Below are positions 53,595 to 64,000 of a DNA stretch of 64,000 nt, one piece after another. The DNA comes from Melitaea cinxia (taxonomy: Eukaryota > Arthropoda > Insecta > Lepidoptera > Nymphalidae): NCBI RefSeq assembly GCF_905220565.1, contig NC_059417.1:11456518-11520517 (forward strand), written 5' to 3'. The position numbers and the translations under genes were made by a program. Each line of letters starts with the position of its first letter. The stretch's first letter is position 1. A model generated the notes under the pieces. It saw nothing but the letters and a program-made list of their open reading frames with translations, did no database searches and was not told the DNA's origin.

Positions 53595-53698
53595 CCAAAC
53601 CGCATCGGAGCAGCGTGCTGGATTAAGTTCTGATCCTTTTCCTACATGGGGAAAGAGGCCTATGTTCAGCAGTAGGATATTACAGGCTGAAGCGATGC
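53595..53698 (+). mobile_element. Family B SINE, 3' fragment
   Basis: GGAGCAGCGTGCTGGATTAA, GTTCTGATCCTTTTCCTACA and TATTACAGGCTGAAGCGATG. Confidence 0.6.
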
Positions 53699-54090
53699 TA
53701 TGTATCAGATTACTATCTCAAACATCGTCACCGTACTAAGTATAAGACCTTACTCAGTAAAGGTCTTATTCCCGAGATTTTTACTCATATTAAGAACATG
53801 TGAAGTTTAGGAAGATGATTGTTCTAATGTTGGTGTGACAAAGATACTCTTAGCGTTGACGAGGTTGGCGGTTCGACTTACAATCACAGTATATATTTGT
53901 ACAAACATTGGCTTCTGGTTTTTTTGGTCGATGGTGGATATGATAATGATCGTGACATATAAAGATAATCTTCGACCTGCAGTGGACCAGCAAATAAATC
54001 CCAATCTATTTTCTTTATGTGAAAATAAGACTTTCACCAGTTATCGAATTTTCACCCGCTGTTTCAACCAGCTTCTTTACTTTTTTTATA
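53699..54090. other. Intergenic sequence with SINE scraps
   Basis: TTAGCGTTGACGAGGTTGGC followed by GGTTCGACTTACAATCACAG near 53852-53888 looks like a decayed tRNA-type SINE head. No gene is supported. Confidence 0.4.
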
Positions 54091-54094
54091 TCAC

Positions 54095-54198
54095 TAGGTC
54101 GGCAAACAAGCGTACGGTTCACCTGATGGTAAGCGGATACCGTAGCTTATAGACGCCTGCAACACCAGAAGCATCGCAAGCGCGTTGCCGACCCACTT
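54095..54198 (+). mobile_element. Family A fragment (head)
   Basis: AGGTCGGCAAACAAGCGTAC, GGTTCACCTGATGGTAAGCG and GCGTTGCCGACCCAC; the distal half is missing. Confidence 0.7.
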
Positions 54199-54889
54199 TA
54201 CCGTTTACTGCTTTGATGGTCGTATTTGCTTTAGATTTTCTTCTAAGTCAAGTTTCCTTCTTGCTAATCTTCTTTGTCGTTTACTAAACAAGGTTATCAG
54301 TTAAAATATAGCGCTGAATAGCTTTAAGAGCTTATGCTCTATCAAATTGATGATAACAGGACTTTTTTTGTTAAAATCTATTTTCAAAGTATTGTCAAGT
54401 AACGTTTCTTAATATAATTGTTAAAGAATCGTCTTATTTGTTTTTGAATGCGGGTACATAACGATGCGGGCGCAGTTGCCAGACTGGAGATGTGTTGAAT
54501 GTGGGTGAACTTGCCAGTATTCAAAGTTTGATATTCCACGTAGGGAAAAGTAGCAATAAAAAAAACAAAGCACTTAAATTGCTTACACATTATACGCAAA
54601 GAAGAATACATGGTTGTTAAAAAATAATGGCTGGGCGCTGGGTACAATAGTGCAAGAGAGAGAAAAAATAAGATATAATAGATACGTACACATATCACAC
54701 ATAAATACAATCACACATACTGACATTCATTTATACACATTAACCATTGAGAGAAGATGACCCTAACCCATTTTTGAAAGCATATGTATGAAATTGCTTT
54801 TTTAAACAATACCGCTAAAATACTAAACACAGAATTAAGACTTAAATTAGAATCATTAAAATTTTATGTTGACAAATAGGTGACGTATA
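54199..54889. other. AT-rich intergenic sequence
   Basis: No gene is supported; the 108-codon minus frame at 54384-54710 has no recognisable domain. Confidence 0.45.
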
Positions 54890-55209
54890 TCTAATATATA
54901 AAATTCTCGTGTCGCGATGTTTGTAGTTAAACTCCTCCGAAACGGCTTGACCGATTCTTATAAAATTTTGTGTGCATATTGGGTAGGTCTGAGAATCGAA
55001 CAACATCTATCTTTCATCCCCCTAAATGTTACGAGTAGTCCAACCCTATTTTTTTTAATTTTTAGATAAATTATTTATTTTTTATTTGATTATGATTTAG
55101 CGTTGAAAAATACATACCAGCTAAATATACTAAATTTTTACGCTTCTACCACCAACCCCTATTTTTAAATAGCGTTTAGCGGCAAGACAACGTTTGCCGA
55201 GTCAGCTAG
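54890..55209 (+). mobile_element. Complete non-autonomous Helitron (320 bp)
   Basis: It starts TCTAATATATAAAATTCTCG after an A and ends GTCAGCTAG before a T. A 6-bp hairpin CGGCAA (55180-55185)/TTGCCG (55194-55199) sits 6 bases before CTAG. These are the hallmarks of Helitron rolling-circle transposons. The body TTTGTAGTTAAACTCCTCCG followed by AAACGGCTTGACCGATTC is shared with 61632-61880 and 50340-50770. Confidence 0.88.
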
Positions 55210-55765
55210 TATAATATAAAAAAAGTATAGTTGAAATGAGGTTTAAAAAAAAGTGTATACCTTTACCTAGTCTAAATAAAAATTAATTTCGAAAACAGAC
55301 AAATTTAATAATGATTAACTATAATAAAAATATAAATTATAATAAAGATTAAATAATAGAATAAAGATTAAAAAGTATTATTTGTTTTAATCTTTTCATT
55401 AAAGATCTTTCTGAGATTCAAGAATCACAAGTTTTTTACATTTATTTTTTAACTGTATACAATGCATAGGGGCTGAACGGAGCTCAAAGCGCGCAAGTCC
55501 TTATTGTGTTAGAGGGGTAACTCTTACAAGTGTTTGTCACCGCACCTGCGTTACTGACGAACAATTTAGGGGGTTGTTAATATTAAACTATATTTTAGTT
55601 GCAATATAATATATACAACTTAAATGAAATGTGATTAAATTTTGACTACTTATATTTAATAACTAGTTGTGCCCGCGACTTTTCGTAAGATAAGTGAAAT
55701 ATTACCACTGGATTCTTTAATTATACTTAATCATAAATTGATAATTTCACATTAATATCATATAA
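55210..55765. other. AT-rich sequence
   Basis: A stub ACTAGTTGTGCCCGCGACTT at 55661 is probably the 3' end of a decayed minus-strand Helitron. Nothing else was recognised. Confidence 0.4.
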
Positions 55766-56131
55766 TCTATATATTAATACTTGAAGCAAAAATTTTGTAC
55801 CCCTTTTTAAGAAAATTGCGCGGACGGAGTAGTGTGAAACTTCGTACACTTACAGTTTATATAGAGAAGGTGTGCAGAATGCTAATATATTTTTTTTTAA
55901 ATTATCCGTAGAATATAATATATATAGAATTAAATCAATAAAAAAAAACACTACGCACACTACCATGTGTTTGACACACACGCATATATATACTCTTTAG
56001 TTGATTATTAATTAGTCTGTAGTCAATTTAATAAATTTAAAAAAAAGGTTCTTTATTTTCGTTAAGTATTGGTTTTTTTTTTATTTAAATTTTTAATTAT
56101 CGTTGAATTTCGACCATTGGGAGACCACTAG
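55766..56131 (+). mobile_element. Non-autonomous Helitron (366 bp)
   Basis: It starts TCTATATATTAATACTTGAA after an A and ends GGAGACCACTAG before a T. GCGCGGACGGAGTAGTGTGA and TGTTTGACACACACGCAT align with 19945-20290. Confidence 0.8.
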
Positions 56132-56144
56132 TATAATATATATC

Positions 56145-56272
56145 GGTCACCAACCCGCCTGCCCAGCGTTATGACCATGGGCAACATATATAAGTTCACG
56201 TCATTTTTGGCGCGAACTTATGGACGCCTATGTCCAGCAGTAGGCTGAAGTGATGATGATGATAATATAAAT
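56145..56272 (+). mobile_element. Family C LINE 3' fragment
   Basis: GGTCACCAACCCGCCTGCCC, GCGTTATGACCATGGGCAAC, CGCCTATGTCCAGCAGTAGG and TGAAGTGATGATGATGATAA. Confidence 0.7.
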
Positions 56273-57079
56273 AGGGATGTAAAATTTAATAATTTTAAAA
56301 ATGTTATTAGTAATAAATATAATTTTAAAACTTGTAATTGACTAGTTTATACGAAATATTTTTTACTAACACTATATGGGCTAGTCCCGAAATAAAGATT
56401 AATTATTATTATTATTAATTCTAGATCACACCGATAAATCTCATTTCATGTGGCTTTACGATTATTTTTGGGCTCGACAAAGTCCATTACATAAATTACT
56501 TTTAAAATAATTTGTTAGCTACGCTGTCAAAGTATCAGAATATATTAATAACCATCACGAAACTTATGATAAAATTAAAAATGTAAAGTAATTACAGATA
56601 CGATTTTAATTATAAGTATTATTAGCGCCAATGTAATAAATATTTCATCGTACAAACAATGTGGTGCAACACAGGTGAACAGACGCGTGGATGTGGGATC
56701 GCTACTGTGGGCTATTTTATGTATATAAATATCGTATCGTTGCCACTTCCTTCGCGTTTTATTACAAATCTGTTTATATTATTTATATGAATAATTATAT
56801 TTTTATTAATTAGAATTTTGAGTGATTTTTCATAGTTTTTATAGTATTTTAACGGAATTCAACTACTGGGAACGCTTAGGGAATTCTAAACATTTTTTAA
56901 TATCATATCTAAAATCCGTTCCAACGGGGATCAAATCTAAAAATAGCATAGTGCCAAAGAATTCATTATAATAAGAAACTTTGAATAGTTACGAGTGCTG
57001 TAAAGGATTCACTGTGCCGTGTGGTGTCGGCTGAGTAGAATAGCACTACCCCGTTTCTTCCCATGGGGGTCGTAAAAGG
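56273..57079. other. AT-rich intergenic sequence
   Basis: No gene is supported. CTACCCCGTTTCTTCCCATG near 57047 is a family C scrap immediately before the family A element. Confidence 0.45.
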
Positions 57080-57087
57080 TGACCGAG

Positions 57088-57365
57088 GGATAACTGAGGT
57101 AGGGCACAGCAGGAATTTCCTGCTCAAAATATAGAGCAGCCCGACTGGGGTAGTACCTCGACCTTACAGAAGATCACAGCAAAATTATACTGTTTTTAAG
57201 CAAAATTGTGTTCCTGTTAGTGAGTAAGGTGACCGGAGCTCTTGGGGGATTGAGGATTGGGTCGGCAACGCGCTTGCGATGCTTCTGGTGTTGCAGGTGT
57301 CTATAAGCTACGCTAATCGCTTACCATCAGGTGAGCCGTACGCTTGTTTGCCGACCTAGTGACAT
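57088..57365 (-). mobile_element. Family A element, full length
   Basis: From AACTGAGGTAGGGCACAGCA to TGTTTGCCGACCTAGTGACA, then TAAAAAAAAA. It joins directly to a family C scrap (GGTGACCGAGGGAT). Confidence 0.8.
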
Positions 57366-57660
57366 AAAAAAAAACCTGGCTCAAAATCATCAGAGTCCTG
57401 GAGAAGGAATACTTCATTTGAAACCCAGAATGGGGTCTCCGTCAAGCATGTGTAGCATAGCTGTAAAATGCGAAAGTCTCCTGCAGCCGAACTGGCTCCA
57501 CACGCATTGACTCGTCGTTCCCGTGGGCCTAGCCAGTGAGGTCGAGAGAGTGGCGCAGAGCTTAGGCAACTCTGCGTTTTCCTGAAGAGTATCCTAGGTG
57601 ACACAGTGTCCGTCTGACACTGTTTAAATCGTCTGCAATAGACGGACTAAGGCCAATGAC
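57366..57660. repeat. Unclassified GC-richer segment
   Basis: CCTGGAGAAGGAATACTTCA, CGTCGTTCCCGTGGGCCTAG and ACACTGTTTAAATCGTCTGC. It looks repeat-derived, wedged between family A and family T elements. No coding match. Confidence 0.3.
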
Positions 57661-57689
57661 GAAAGGATTCACTATAGACGGCGCCACGG

Positions 57690-57830
57690 TCGCTTAGAAC
57701 CGTAAAACATCGTTCCATAGCTTAATTGACTAGAGCACCGTATCGGTGATTCGGAGATGCAGGTTCGATGCCCGCTAGAACGGATTTTTGATATGATATT
57801 AAGAAAATGTTTAAAATTTCTCGTCAGATC
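57690..57830 (+). mobile_element. tRNA-Thr-like SINE (family T)
   Basis: ACGGTCGCTTAGAACCGTAA, ATCGTTCCATAGCTTAATTG, GCAGGTTCGATGCCCGC and TTTGATATGATATTAAGAAA. The cloverleaf is damaged (TCGATGCC in the T arm, acceptor mismatches). Confidence 0.65.
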
Positions 57831-57889
57831 ACGCTCAAATTTGTATGGAAACATACAACATAAATAGCTTTTGAATTGAAACATCCACT

Positions 57890-58365
57890 TGGTACATACA
57901 ATCGAACTGAGAACCTCCTCCTTTTTGGAGGTGTATTTATTTGGTGGTGGATTGTATTTTTTTTAATGTATGTTCCCCTAAAACTTTCGTCGGGGTGAAA
58001 CGATTTTGATGATTTTTTTAATCGAAAGGTTGTGCTTTGCATATGGTCCCATTTAAATTTAATTGAGATCAAACAAGTACTTTTCGAGTTATATTTAATA
58101 ATTCGTATTTACTTGACTATTTTTTCGACGACCTACGTTGTATTATACCGTTTAACTTTTCACTAGGTATACCGATTTTGATAAGCCTTGTTTTAATCGT
58201 AAGCTAATGTTTGTAGTGCCATTTAAATTTGATCGAGATCTATTTACTACTTTTTGAGTAATCTTTGCTAACGTGTATTCGCTTGACTATTTTTTCATCT
58301 ACTCACGTTGTACTTGTCGATGTAATTGTAGTCGATTTTTTTTAGCTTGAGAATGAACACAATTA
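57890..58365 (-). repeat. Family D element(s)
   Basis: A short plus-oriented end (GAGAACCTCCTCCTTTTTGG) abuts a long reversed copy (TTTCGTCGGGGTGAAACGAT, AAATTTAATTGAGATCAAAC, CATCTACTCACGTTGTACTT) that ends AGAATGAACACAATTATTAA. Confidence 0.6.
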
Positions 58366-58614
58366 TTAATAAAAGTAGATAAAAAACAAAAGATAAATGG
58401 TAAACTATAGAGAGGTGAAGTGGTCTCAAGGCTTATAATAAATAACATTTAGCTATTGTAACATTATATATGCAATGTGCGTGTGTGTGTATGTATGTAT
58501 GTAAACAATCTATCTATGTAGGTATGTTTGTCTATTTATTGAGTTGTTTCCTATTATTTTTAATTATTTAAACTGTATACTTACACCGTCAATATATCAT
58601 CTCCTTTGCTCTAA
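58366..58614. other. AT-rich sequence with a (TG/TA)n stretch
   Basis: GTGCGTGTGTGTGTATGTAT at 58477; no gene. Confidence 0.5.
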
Positions 58615-58745
58615 AGTTGCTTGGAAGAGATTGCTTTTAAGCGACGAGGCCGCTTTTGTCAATTTTTTTTCCTACAAATTATTGTTAATGTTGCTTGTTT
58701 ATTTTATTTGTTTGGTGTACAATATAGTGTAAAATAAATAAATAA
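58615..58745 (+). repeat. LINE 3'-tail repeat (family E)
   Basis: AGTTGCTTGGAAGAGATTGC, TTTTAAGCGACGAGGCCGCT and TTGGTGTACAATATAGTGTA, ending in AAATAAATAAATAAA. Confidence 0.6.
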
Positions 58746-59214
58746 ATTGTGAAAGACTGACTTTTTTATTTTTGTTATAGCTTTTTGGCGGAGAGAATTA
58801 ATATACGTCGGGAAACTTTGTATTTTTTTGAATTAGTTTGTTTTAAAATCGACCAGCAGTAACATCAAAAAACGTAAATGATACTTAAATATATTGTTAC
58901 ACGGTAAGACGGAACAAAGCGTCACATCTGTGTGTTTGCTCGCACGCGCCGCGGTGTACACAGCTGATTCTATTTTAATATTTTGGTCGTCTTTTCGATA
59001 TTTGTGTTATAATTTTAATTACATTTGCTATTTGTTTAGCTCTCTACGTAATTTTTAATTATTTGTTAACATGATAACACTTTTTTTTAATTTATTTAAC
59101 TAAGAATATAGTATTCTGTTAAAATGAACTTTAGTTATAACATAATAAAACAAATTAGAGAGTATATAAAATTTATTTTATGAATAACTTTTTTTATTAT
59201 AGAAATATGTAATA
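58746..59214. other. Intergenic sequence with a GC-rich patch
   Basis: GTTTGCTCGCACGCGCCGCG followed by GTGTACACAGC at 58937-58967 could be a promoter fragment; no gene could be attached to it. Confidence 0.35.
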
Positions 59215-59610
<396 letters not shown>

Positions 59611-59689
59611 AAAGAGTATTTAAAGTAACTCCTAATCGTAATTATTCGACGCGTAAATCGTAATTATTACGTTTTATGAAGTGACGGTC

Positions 59690-59985
59690 GCTCTGGTGTA
59701 GTGGTGCGAGTAATCGCCTAAGACACAAACGGTTTGCGGATTCGAAACATGAATGGATATTTGTATTTTTATAAATATTTCTTTTCGGTTTAAATGACTG
59801 TCCTAGTGGGTCACCCCACCGTGCCTCGGAGAGCACGTTTAGCCGTGTCCCGGTTCTTATCATAATAGCGATCGTTACTCATAGAAGGAATATATCCGCC
59901 AAGTAGCGGTGGATTAGGCTCCAATCCTCCTTCTACGTGGAGAAAAAGGCCTATGCCCAGCAGTGGGATGATACAGGCTGAACGC
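59690..59985 (+). mobile_element. tRNA-headed SINE (family B, full length)
   Basis: GTCGCTCTGGTGTAGTGGTG, GGTTTGCGGATTCGAAACAT (decayed B box), CCTCGGAGAGCACGTTTAGC, AGCGATCGTTACTCATAGAA and GGCCTATGCCCAGCAGTGGG. Confidence 0.75.
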
Positions 59986-60104
59986 GTTATGTCATGACGA
60001 AAGTTAGTTGGCATTTTGTACGTATTTGATACTTCACATTGATTTAAATTCATATTTGGCCATTGCTTCTATCGGTGTCGGGAGTATGCGTTGGGAATCT
60101 TTCA

Positions 60105-60312
60105 GCTTTTTTGAAGTAAAACTTCTTTACGCAAGCTTAACTTTGGGAGTAAGCTGGTGAATGCGTGACGAGAGCGTTACGAAAAGTGTGATGGGGTGAA
60201 GCGAACGGAAGTTGAGAGGGAGATATAAGTTAGTGAAGATAGAAAGAGTGAAAGAGTGAAGTTTCGTAAGTTTTTCTTCGGTCGTGTGATCTAAAGCACA
60301 GTCGTTTTTGTG
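60105..60312 (+). repeat. Family M repeat, fullest copy
   Basis: TTGAAGTAAAACTTCTTTAC, GACGAGAGCGTTACGAAAAG, GAGGGAGATATAAGTTAGTG and GTCGTGTGATCTAAAGCACA, about 200 bp. GAAGTAAAACTTC at the head is a small palindrome. Confidence 0.6.
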
Positions 60313-60414
60313 AAATGACGAAAGTCTGGCCCTCCCTGGCTCTTGGTCTCTAATGGTTGCATGTAAAAAATATGTTTCTAAACCTCATTTAGTAACAAAC
60401 AAGTATTTTTACTG

Positions 60415-60582
60415 ACCCCATCCCTATCGCCCCAGAAGTTCTGGTCACCTTACTCACCAACAGGAATCCAATACTGCTTGAAAGCACAATTATTTAGCTG
60501 TAATCTTCTGTAAGGTCGAGGTACTTCCCCAGTTTGGCAGCTCTAGATATTGAGCAGGATATTTGCTGCCTACCTCAGTTTT
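60415..60582 (+). mobile_element. Family A element, distal half
   Basis: CCATCCCTATCGCCCCAGAA, TCTGTAAGGTCGAGGTACTT and CTGCCTACCTCAGTTTTCAG; the head is missing. Confidence 0.7.
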
Positions 60583-60929
60583 CAGTTATTGTCACAGACG
60601 GACGAGATATAAGTGTGATCGCATTAAGAACCCCCATTACAAACACACAATTAAAGGCGCGTATAACGTTACAATAAACACCGAACAGCTGCGCGCATCC
60701 ATGTTGGTCGCTACTGGCAATAAGCTGTTTTTTTAACTCATAAATGTTCCAATGTTTGTCGTGCTAATTGATTTGTGTTGCGTAGTATTTATAATTGTTG
60801 TTAATTTATTTGTGTAACTTTGTAAGCGATTTTTTTAATTCTAATTTTTTTTTATGTATTAAATATATATTTTTTTGTCGTCGCTAGGTTATTTTAAAAA
60901 TATAAGATACGTAAGATATATATATAAGT
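60583..60929. other. Intergenic sequence
   Basis: A GC-richer patch (ACCGAACAGCTGCGCGCATC, ATGTTGGTCGCTACTGG) at 60680-60720. No gene could be assigned. Confidence 0.4.
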
Positions 60930-60934
60930 AAAAA

Positions 60935-61218
60935 ATTGTTTGCTCACAAACAAAAACAAACCGACTTCAATTACATCGATAAGTTATACAGCGTATGTAG
61001 GCGAAAAAATAGTCAAGTAAATACGCATTGTTAGATATAACTCTAAAAGTACTTCTTCTGACTTTTAACGATCTAAATTAAATTTAAATGGGACCACATG
61101 ACAAAATTAATTCAAATCAGTCCACCCAGTCAAAAGTTCTGATGTAAGATATATTAAAAAAAAAAAAAATACAAACGAATTAAGAATCTCCTCCTTTTTT
61201 GGAAGTCAGTTAAAAATA
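60935..61218 (+). repeat. Family D element, internally deleted
   Basis: TTTGCTCACAAACAAAAACA, ACCGACTTCAATTACATCGA, AAATGGGACCACATGACAAA and CTCCTCCTTTTTTGGAAGTC; both termini are present. Confidence 0.65.
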
Positions 61219-61630
61219 AATAAATAAAAAACCCTATCAAAACTCATAACTAAATGCAAAACTATCGCTTTTGTGTAAATAACTAAAATATATAATCTAA
61301 AATTGAATTACAAAAGCATTAAAACTGGCTAGATAGAAAATTACATCTTAAGCCACATTAAAACCTACCGCAAAATTTGCAAAAAAAAAAATACAATTTA
61401 AATATGCAACATTTCAAGATATGTTAAACAAGTTTCTATAATAATCCTAATACAAACGAGTTATTATATAATTAGAACAATTCAAGGAAGCGGCTTTCGA
61501 ACTGGCCGGTCAGTTGGATAATAATAGGTGTCAATGTGTATCAACTGAGATAAATTGGCGAGCGACGTGCCCTATATCCCCTCGATACGGGTGTGTAGTG
61601 TCAGCAGATTTAGAATAAACTTTTCTTTTA
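61219..61630. other. AT-rich intergenic sequence
   Basis: No gene was seen; CCTATATCCCCTCGATACGG at 61571 is an isolated GC-richer patch. Confidence 0.45.
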
Positions 61631-61631
61631 A

Positions 61632-61880
61632 TCTAATATATAAAATTCTCGTGTCGCGATGTTTGTAGTTAAACTCCTCCGAAACGGCTTGACCGATTCT
61701 CATGAAATTTTGTGCGCATATCGTCTGAGAATCGAACAACATCTATTTTTCATCCCCCCTAATTTATAAGGGGGGGGGGGTTAAGAGTGTTAATAAAATA
61801 TTATGAAATTTTGTGTGCATATCGGGTAGGTCTGAGAATCGGCCAACATCTATTTTTCATACCCTATTTAACGATAGACT
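61632..61880 (+). mobile_element. Helitron 5' part, internally duplicated
   Basis: It starts TCTAATATATAAAATTCTCG after an A, as in 54890-55209. The segment ATGAAATTTTGTGYGCATAT ... AACATCTATTTTTCAT occurs twice (about 61699 and 61803) around a G10 run. No CTAG end was found. Confidence 0.65.
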
Positions 61881-62070
61881 ACAAAAAAAAAATATTATTG
61901 TAAACTTTGGTACAATTTTTCCTAAAAATAATATTAAATAGTTAAATATAGTAAATATAAGTTATTTGAAAAGACCAAGAAAATTCGGAACCAAAATGTC
62001 GTTAAAATGATGTTTTGAATTAACTTTATATTTTATTCCTTTTTTTATACTCTATTATTGAAGTGGCAAA
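61881..62070. other. AT-rich sequence
   Basis: Nothing recognisable. Confidence 0.5.
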
Positions 62071-62074
62071 CATT

Positions 62075-62175
62075 CGTAAGCGCCGACCCTCACCTGAGGC
62101 TCTAGCAACCTTACTCACAACAGGCAACCTTATTCGAGAGCAGTATTATTTAGCTGTGATCTTTTGTAAGTGTTA
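62075..62175 (+). mobile_element. Family A fragment
   Basis: GGCTCTAGCAACCTTACTCA and AGCAGTATTATTTAGCTGTG, then TCTTTTGTAAG; it is short and decayed. Confidence 0.5.
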
Positions 62176-62307
62176 GTGAAATAATGTCCTTTAATTCTTG
62201 GAGATAGGCTTTGTTAAGTGTACTAGGCTGACCATAACTTTTCTGACACTCTAGTTTCATAAAAATCCCTGAAAACATTCCAATGTATAAAAAAAAATAG
62301 TATTTGA

Positions 62308-62390
62308 CTATTAAGCTCTGACCTTTCTCGTACATAGAGAAAGAGGCGTTTGCCCAGCAGTGGGATGCTACAAACTGAATCAGAATAAAT
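62308..62390 (+). mobile_element. Family B SINE, 3' scrap
   Basis: GCTCTGACCTTTCTCGTACA, GAAAGAGGCGTTTGCCCAGC and AGTGGGATGCTACAAACTGA. Confidence 0.5.
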
Positions 62391-62409
62391 ACATAAATAA
62401 TAAATAAAT

Positions 62410-62655
62410 ATCTACACAATACACACACGGTCGTCTGTTCCTAAAGTAAGCAACTTAATGCTTGTGTTATAGGTAACAGCCGACTGGTATAGCTACATAT
62501 ATTTTTTTTTCGATAAACATGCTTAAATAAATAGTACATATATAAATATATAAATAAATATATATATTACACCCAGACTCGGGGTGGGAATCAAACCCGC
62601 AACCCCCGGAGCAGAAAGCAGGATCACTACAAACTGCGCCAACGGGACGGGGCGC
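62410..62655 (-). mobile_element. tRNA-headed SINE (family G), full length
   Basis: The minus strand starts CCCGTTGGCGCAGTTTGTAG and has B-box-like GCGGGTTTGATTCCC, then CACCCCGAGTCTGGGTGTAA. The tail GTTGCTTACTTTAGGAACAG ... ACCGTGTGTGTATTGTGTAG matches 13787-14030. Confidence 0.75.
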
Positions 62656-63044
62656 CACAGTTTACGAAATAAATGAAATAATAACAGATAAATAAGAGAC
62701 ATCTACATAAAACCTAAACAAGTGATATGAAATAAAAATGAACTATAAAAATATTTATCTGCTATCCGTCCCTTGACCCGCATGTTACCCTTGCTTGCCT
62801 CGCCCGCACGTATCTCACCAACATACCACGGCTACCTCCGGGCTGCGTTGCCGATACTAGATCAAGGACCGCAATATTCTTTTGATAAATATGTATATCA
62901 ATTGAAAAAATAGGGGTAGCGGTTTGTTGAATAAATATCTTTAAATACACGGCCGTCTGGTCATAAAATAAGCTATAATACTTAATAAAAGCTAATGGAT
63001 AACGCTATATTTTATTTTGGAATTTACATATATAACTGATAGAT
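62656..63044. other. Intergenic sequence with a GC-rich patch
   Basis: GACCCGCATGTTACCCTTGC through CGGGCTGCGTTGCCGATACT at 62775-62860 differs from its flanks, but no class or gene could be assigned. Confidence 0.4.
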
Positions 63045-63047
63045 AGC

Positions 63048-63175
63048 GATCGTTACTCATAATTGAGAATATATCCGCCAAGTTGCATTGGACCAACGTG
63101 GTGGATTAAGCTATGATCCTACTTGGAGAAAGAGGCCTATGCCCAGCACTGGGATATTACAGGCTGCAGCGTAAG
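63048..63175 (+). mobile_element. Family B SINE, 3' fragment
   Basis: GATAGCGATCGTTACTCATA, AACGTGGTGGATTAAGCTAT, GAAAGAGGCCTATGCCCAGC and GATATTACAGGCTGCAGCG. Confidence 0.65.
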
Positions 63176-63904
63176 CGCGCGATAAATATATAAATATACA
63201 AATATTACTCCTAGCTTTATGGCGGGAATCGATCAAAGCTTTTGGATCAACGCAAATTGACTATGATTAAAAATTCTGAAAATAATTATTAAACGAATTT
63301 GAATTTAACACATACACTATAAAGGTAGTAGTTTGTAAGGGTGGATGGATGGATAGATGTTTGTTACTTTTCCTCGCAAAAACTACTAAACTGATTTAAA
63401 GAAACTTACTACGTCGATATCTAGAGATCCAAAACAACATACAGGCTATTTTTTATTCCGACATCTCCACGGGATCAGAAATAACGAAGGTAAAACCGCG
63501 AGTCGCACCAGAAGGCTATAAAACATGACGGTACGACTCGCAGTAGCCTGGCAGTTGCCATTAACGTCAGCGTGGGCTTTGGCACGTGTTGCGTCAAATG
63601 TTTTATAAAGCTTCAGCCACACTCGGTCGAGCTTTAACGATAACAAAGAAACTTGCTACGATTTCCACTTCGCTAGGTCGCGCACGTGTGGCCTACCCTT
63701 TATTACCGTCTCGAACGATTACCAAACAAAAATATATATAAATTTGCTACCTAAGAATAATGCTAAGCTGCCAACCTTAGTTAGATTTGGCGGTGGTAAA
63801 CACTTTTCTAACGTGATTTAGTAACAAACATAATTGATCACATAAATAATATTTCTTTCTAGCGGTGTATATATCTGCCATATGGTGGTACCGTACGATT
63901 GTTT
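63176..63904. other. Unassigned sequence, GC-richer at 63460-63720
   Basis: GTAAAACCGCGAGTCGCACC and TACGACTCGCAGTAGCCTGG suggest a decayed, reversed Helitron-like or retroposon end. The 66-codon minus frame is not convincing as a gene. Confidence 0.35.
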
Positions 63905-63908
63905 CGTT

Positions 63909-64000
63909 GACGCCGCGTTGGCGCAACGGTCACAGCTATGGATTGTGCCTGTTGCGCTGGCGGTTGCGGGTTCGATCCCCGCACATGACAAACATTTGTA
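63909..64000 (+). mobile_element. tRNA-headed SINE (family B), cut by the window edge
   Basis: GCCGCGTTGGCGCAACGGTC (A box), GTGCCTGTTGCGCTGGCGGT and GCGGGTTCGATCCCCGCACA (B box), then TGACAAACATTTGTA. Its start resembles the SINE at 690 but the head is better preserved. Confidence 0.8.

Noticed and set aside
54384..54710. 108-codon minus-strand frame
   Set aside because: It has a hydrophobic, leucine/tyrosine-rich start but no conserved motif, and no supporting signals around it.
63446..63646. 66-codon minus-strand frame
   Set aside because: It sits in a decayed repeat-like GC patch with no matching family.

Overview
This window looks like nuclear DNA of a lepidopteran insect (butterfly or moth). 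It is AT-rich. It carries repeat types familiar from ditrysian Lepidoptera: tRNA-headed SINEs, RTE-type LINE 3' ends with (GATGAT)n-like tails, and short Helitrons. The recognisable genes match insect or metazoan proteins, and two of them are split by small introns with normal GT/AG borders. No bacterial operon, CRISPR array, rRNA gene or convincing functional tRNA gene was seen.

Genes are few and sit in the middle. From left to right they are: a UBE2T-like ubiquitin-conjugating E2 (+, two exons, 25259-26078); a KXD1/KxDL-motif protein, a BORC/BLOC-1-related subunit (-, three exons, 29343-30824); and two intronless-looking minus-strand genes for secreted, highly charged proteins of unknown function (31241-32452, 403 aa; 38584-39261, 225 aa). 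These two end in a similar C-terminal motif and may be diverged paralogues.

Between the two secreted-protein genes lies a stack of mobile DNA. It holds a 764-bp element with 180-bp inverted repeats that match perfectly by eye (32977-33740), then a tandem array of 117-118-bp units. That array is split by a young Ty3/gypsy-type LTR retrotransposon (34186-37896). The LTR element has 466-bp LTRs that look identical, a 4-bp target duplication, a tRNA-Leu-type primer site and one long ORF. The ORF joins Gag directly to the last residues of RNase H plus integrase; protease, reverse transcriptase and most of RNase H are missing.

The flanks (1-25 kb and 39-64 kb) are almost entirely repeat debris. 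They contain at least nine Helitron-like copies in several families (TC start, 3' hairpin, CTAG end, A/T target), many SINE and LINE-tail copies, nested insertions with target duplications, two satellite-like tandem arrays (about 4890-5760 and 7130-7390) and long (AT)n tracts. A few GC-richer islands with splice-donor-like signals (2666-2763 minus; 47040-47274 plus) may be first exons of genes lying mostly outside the window; these are weak inferences. Repeat boundaries are by-eye estimates unless exact termini are stated.
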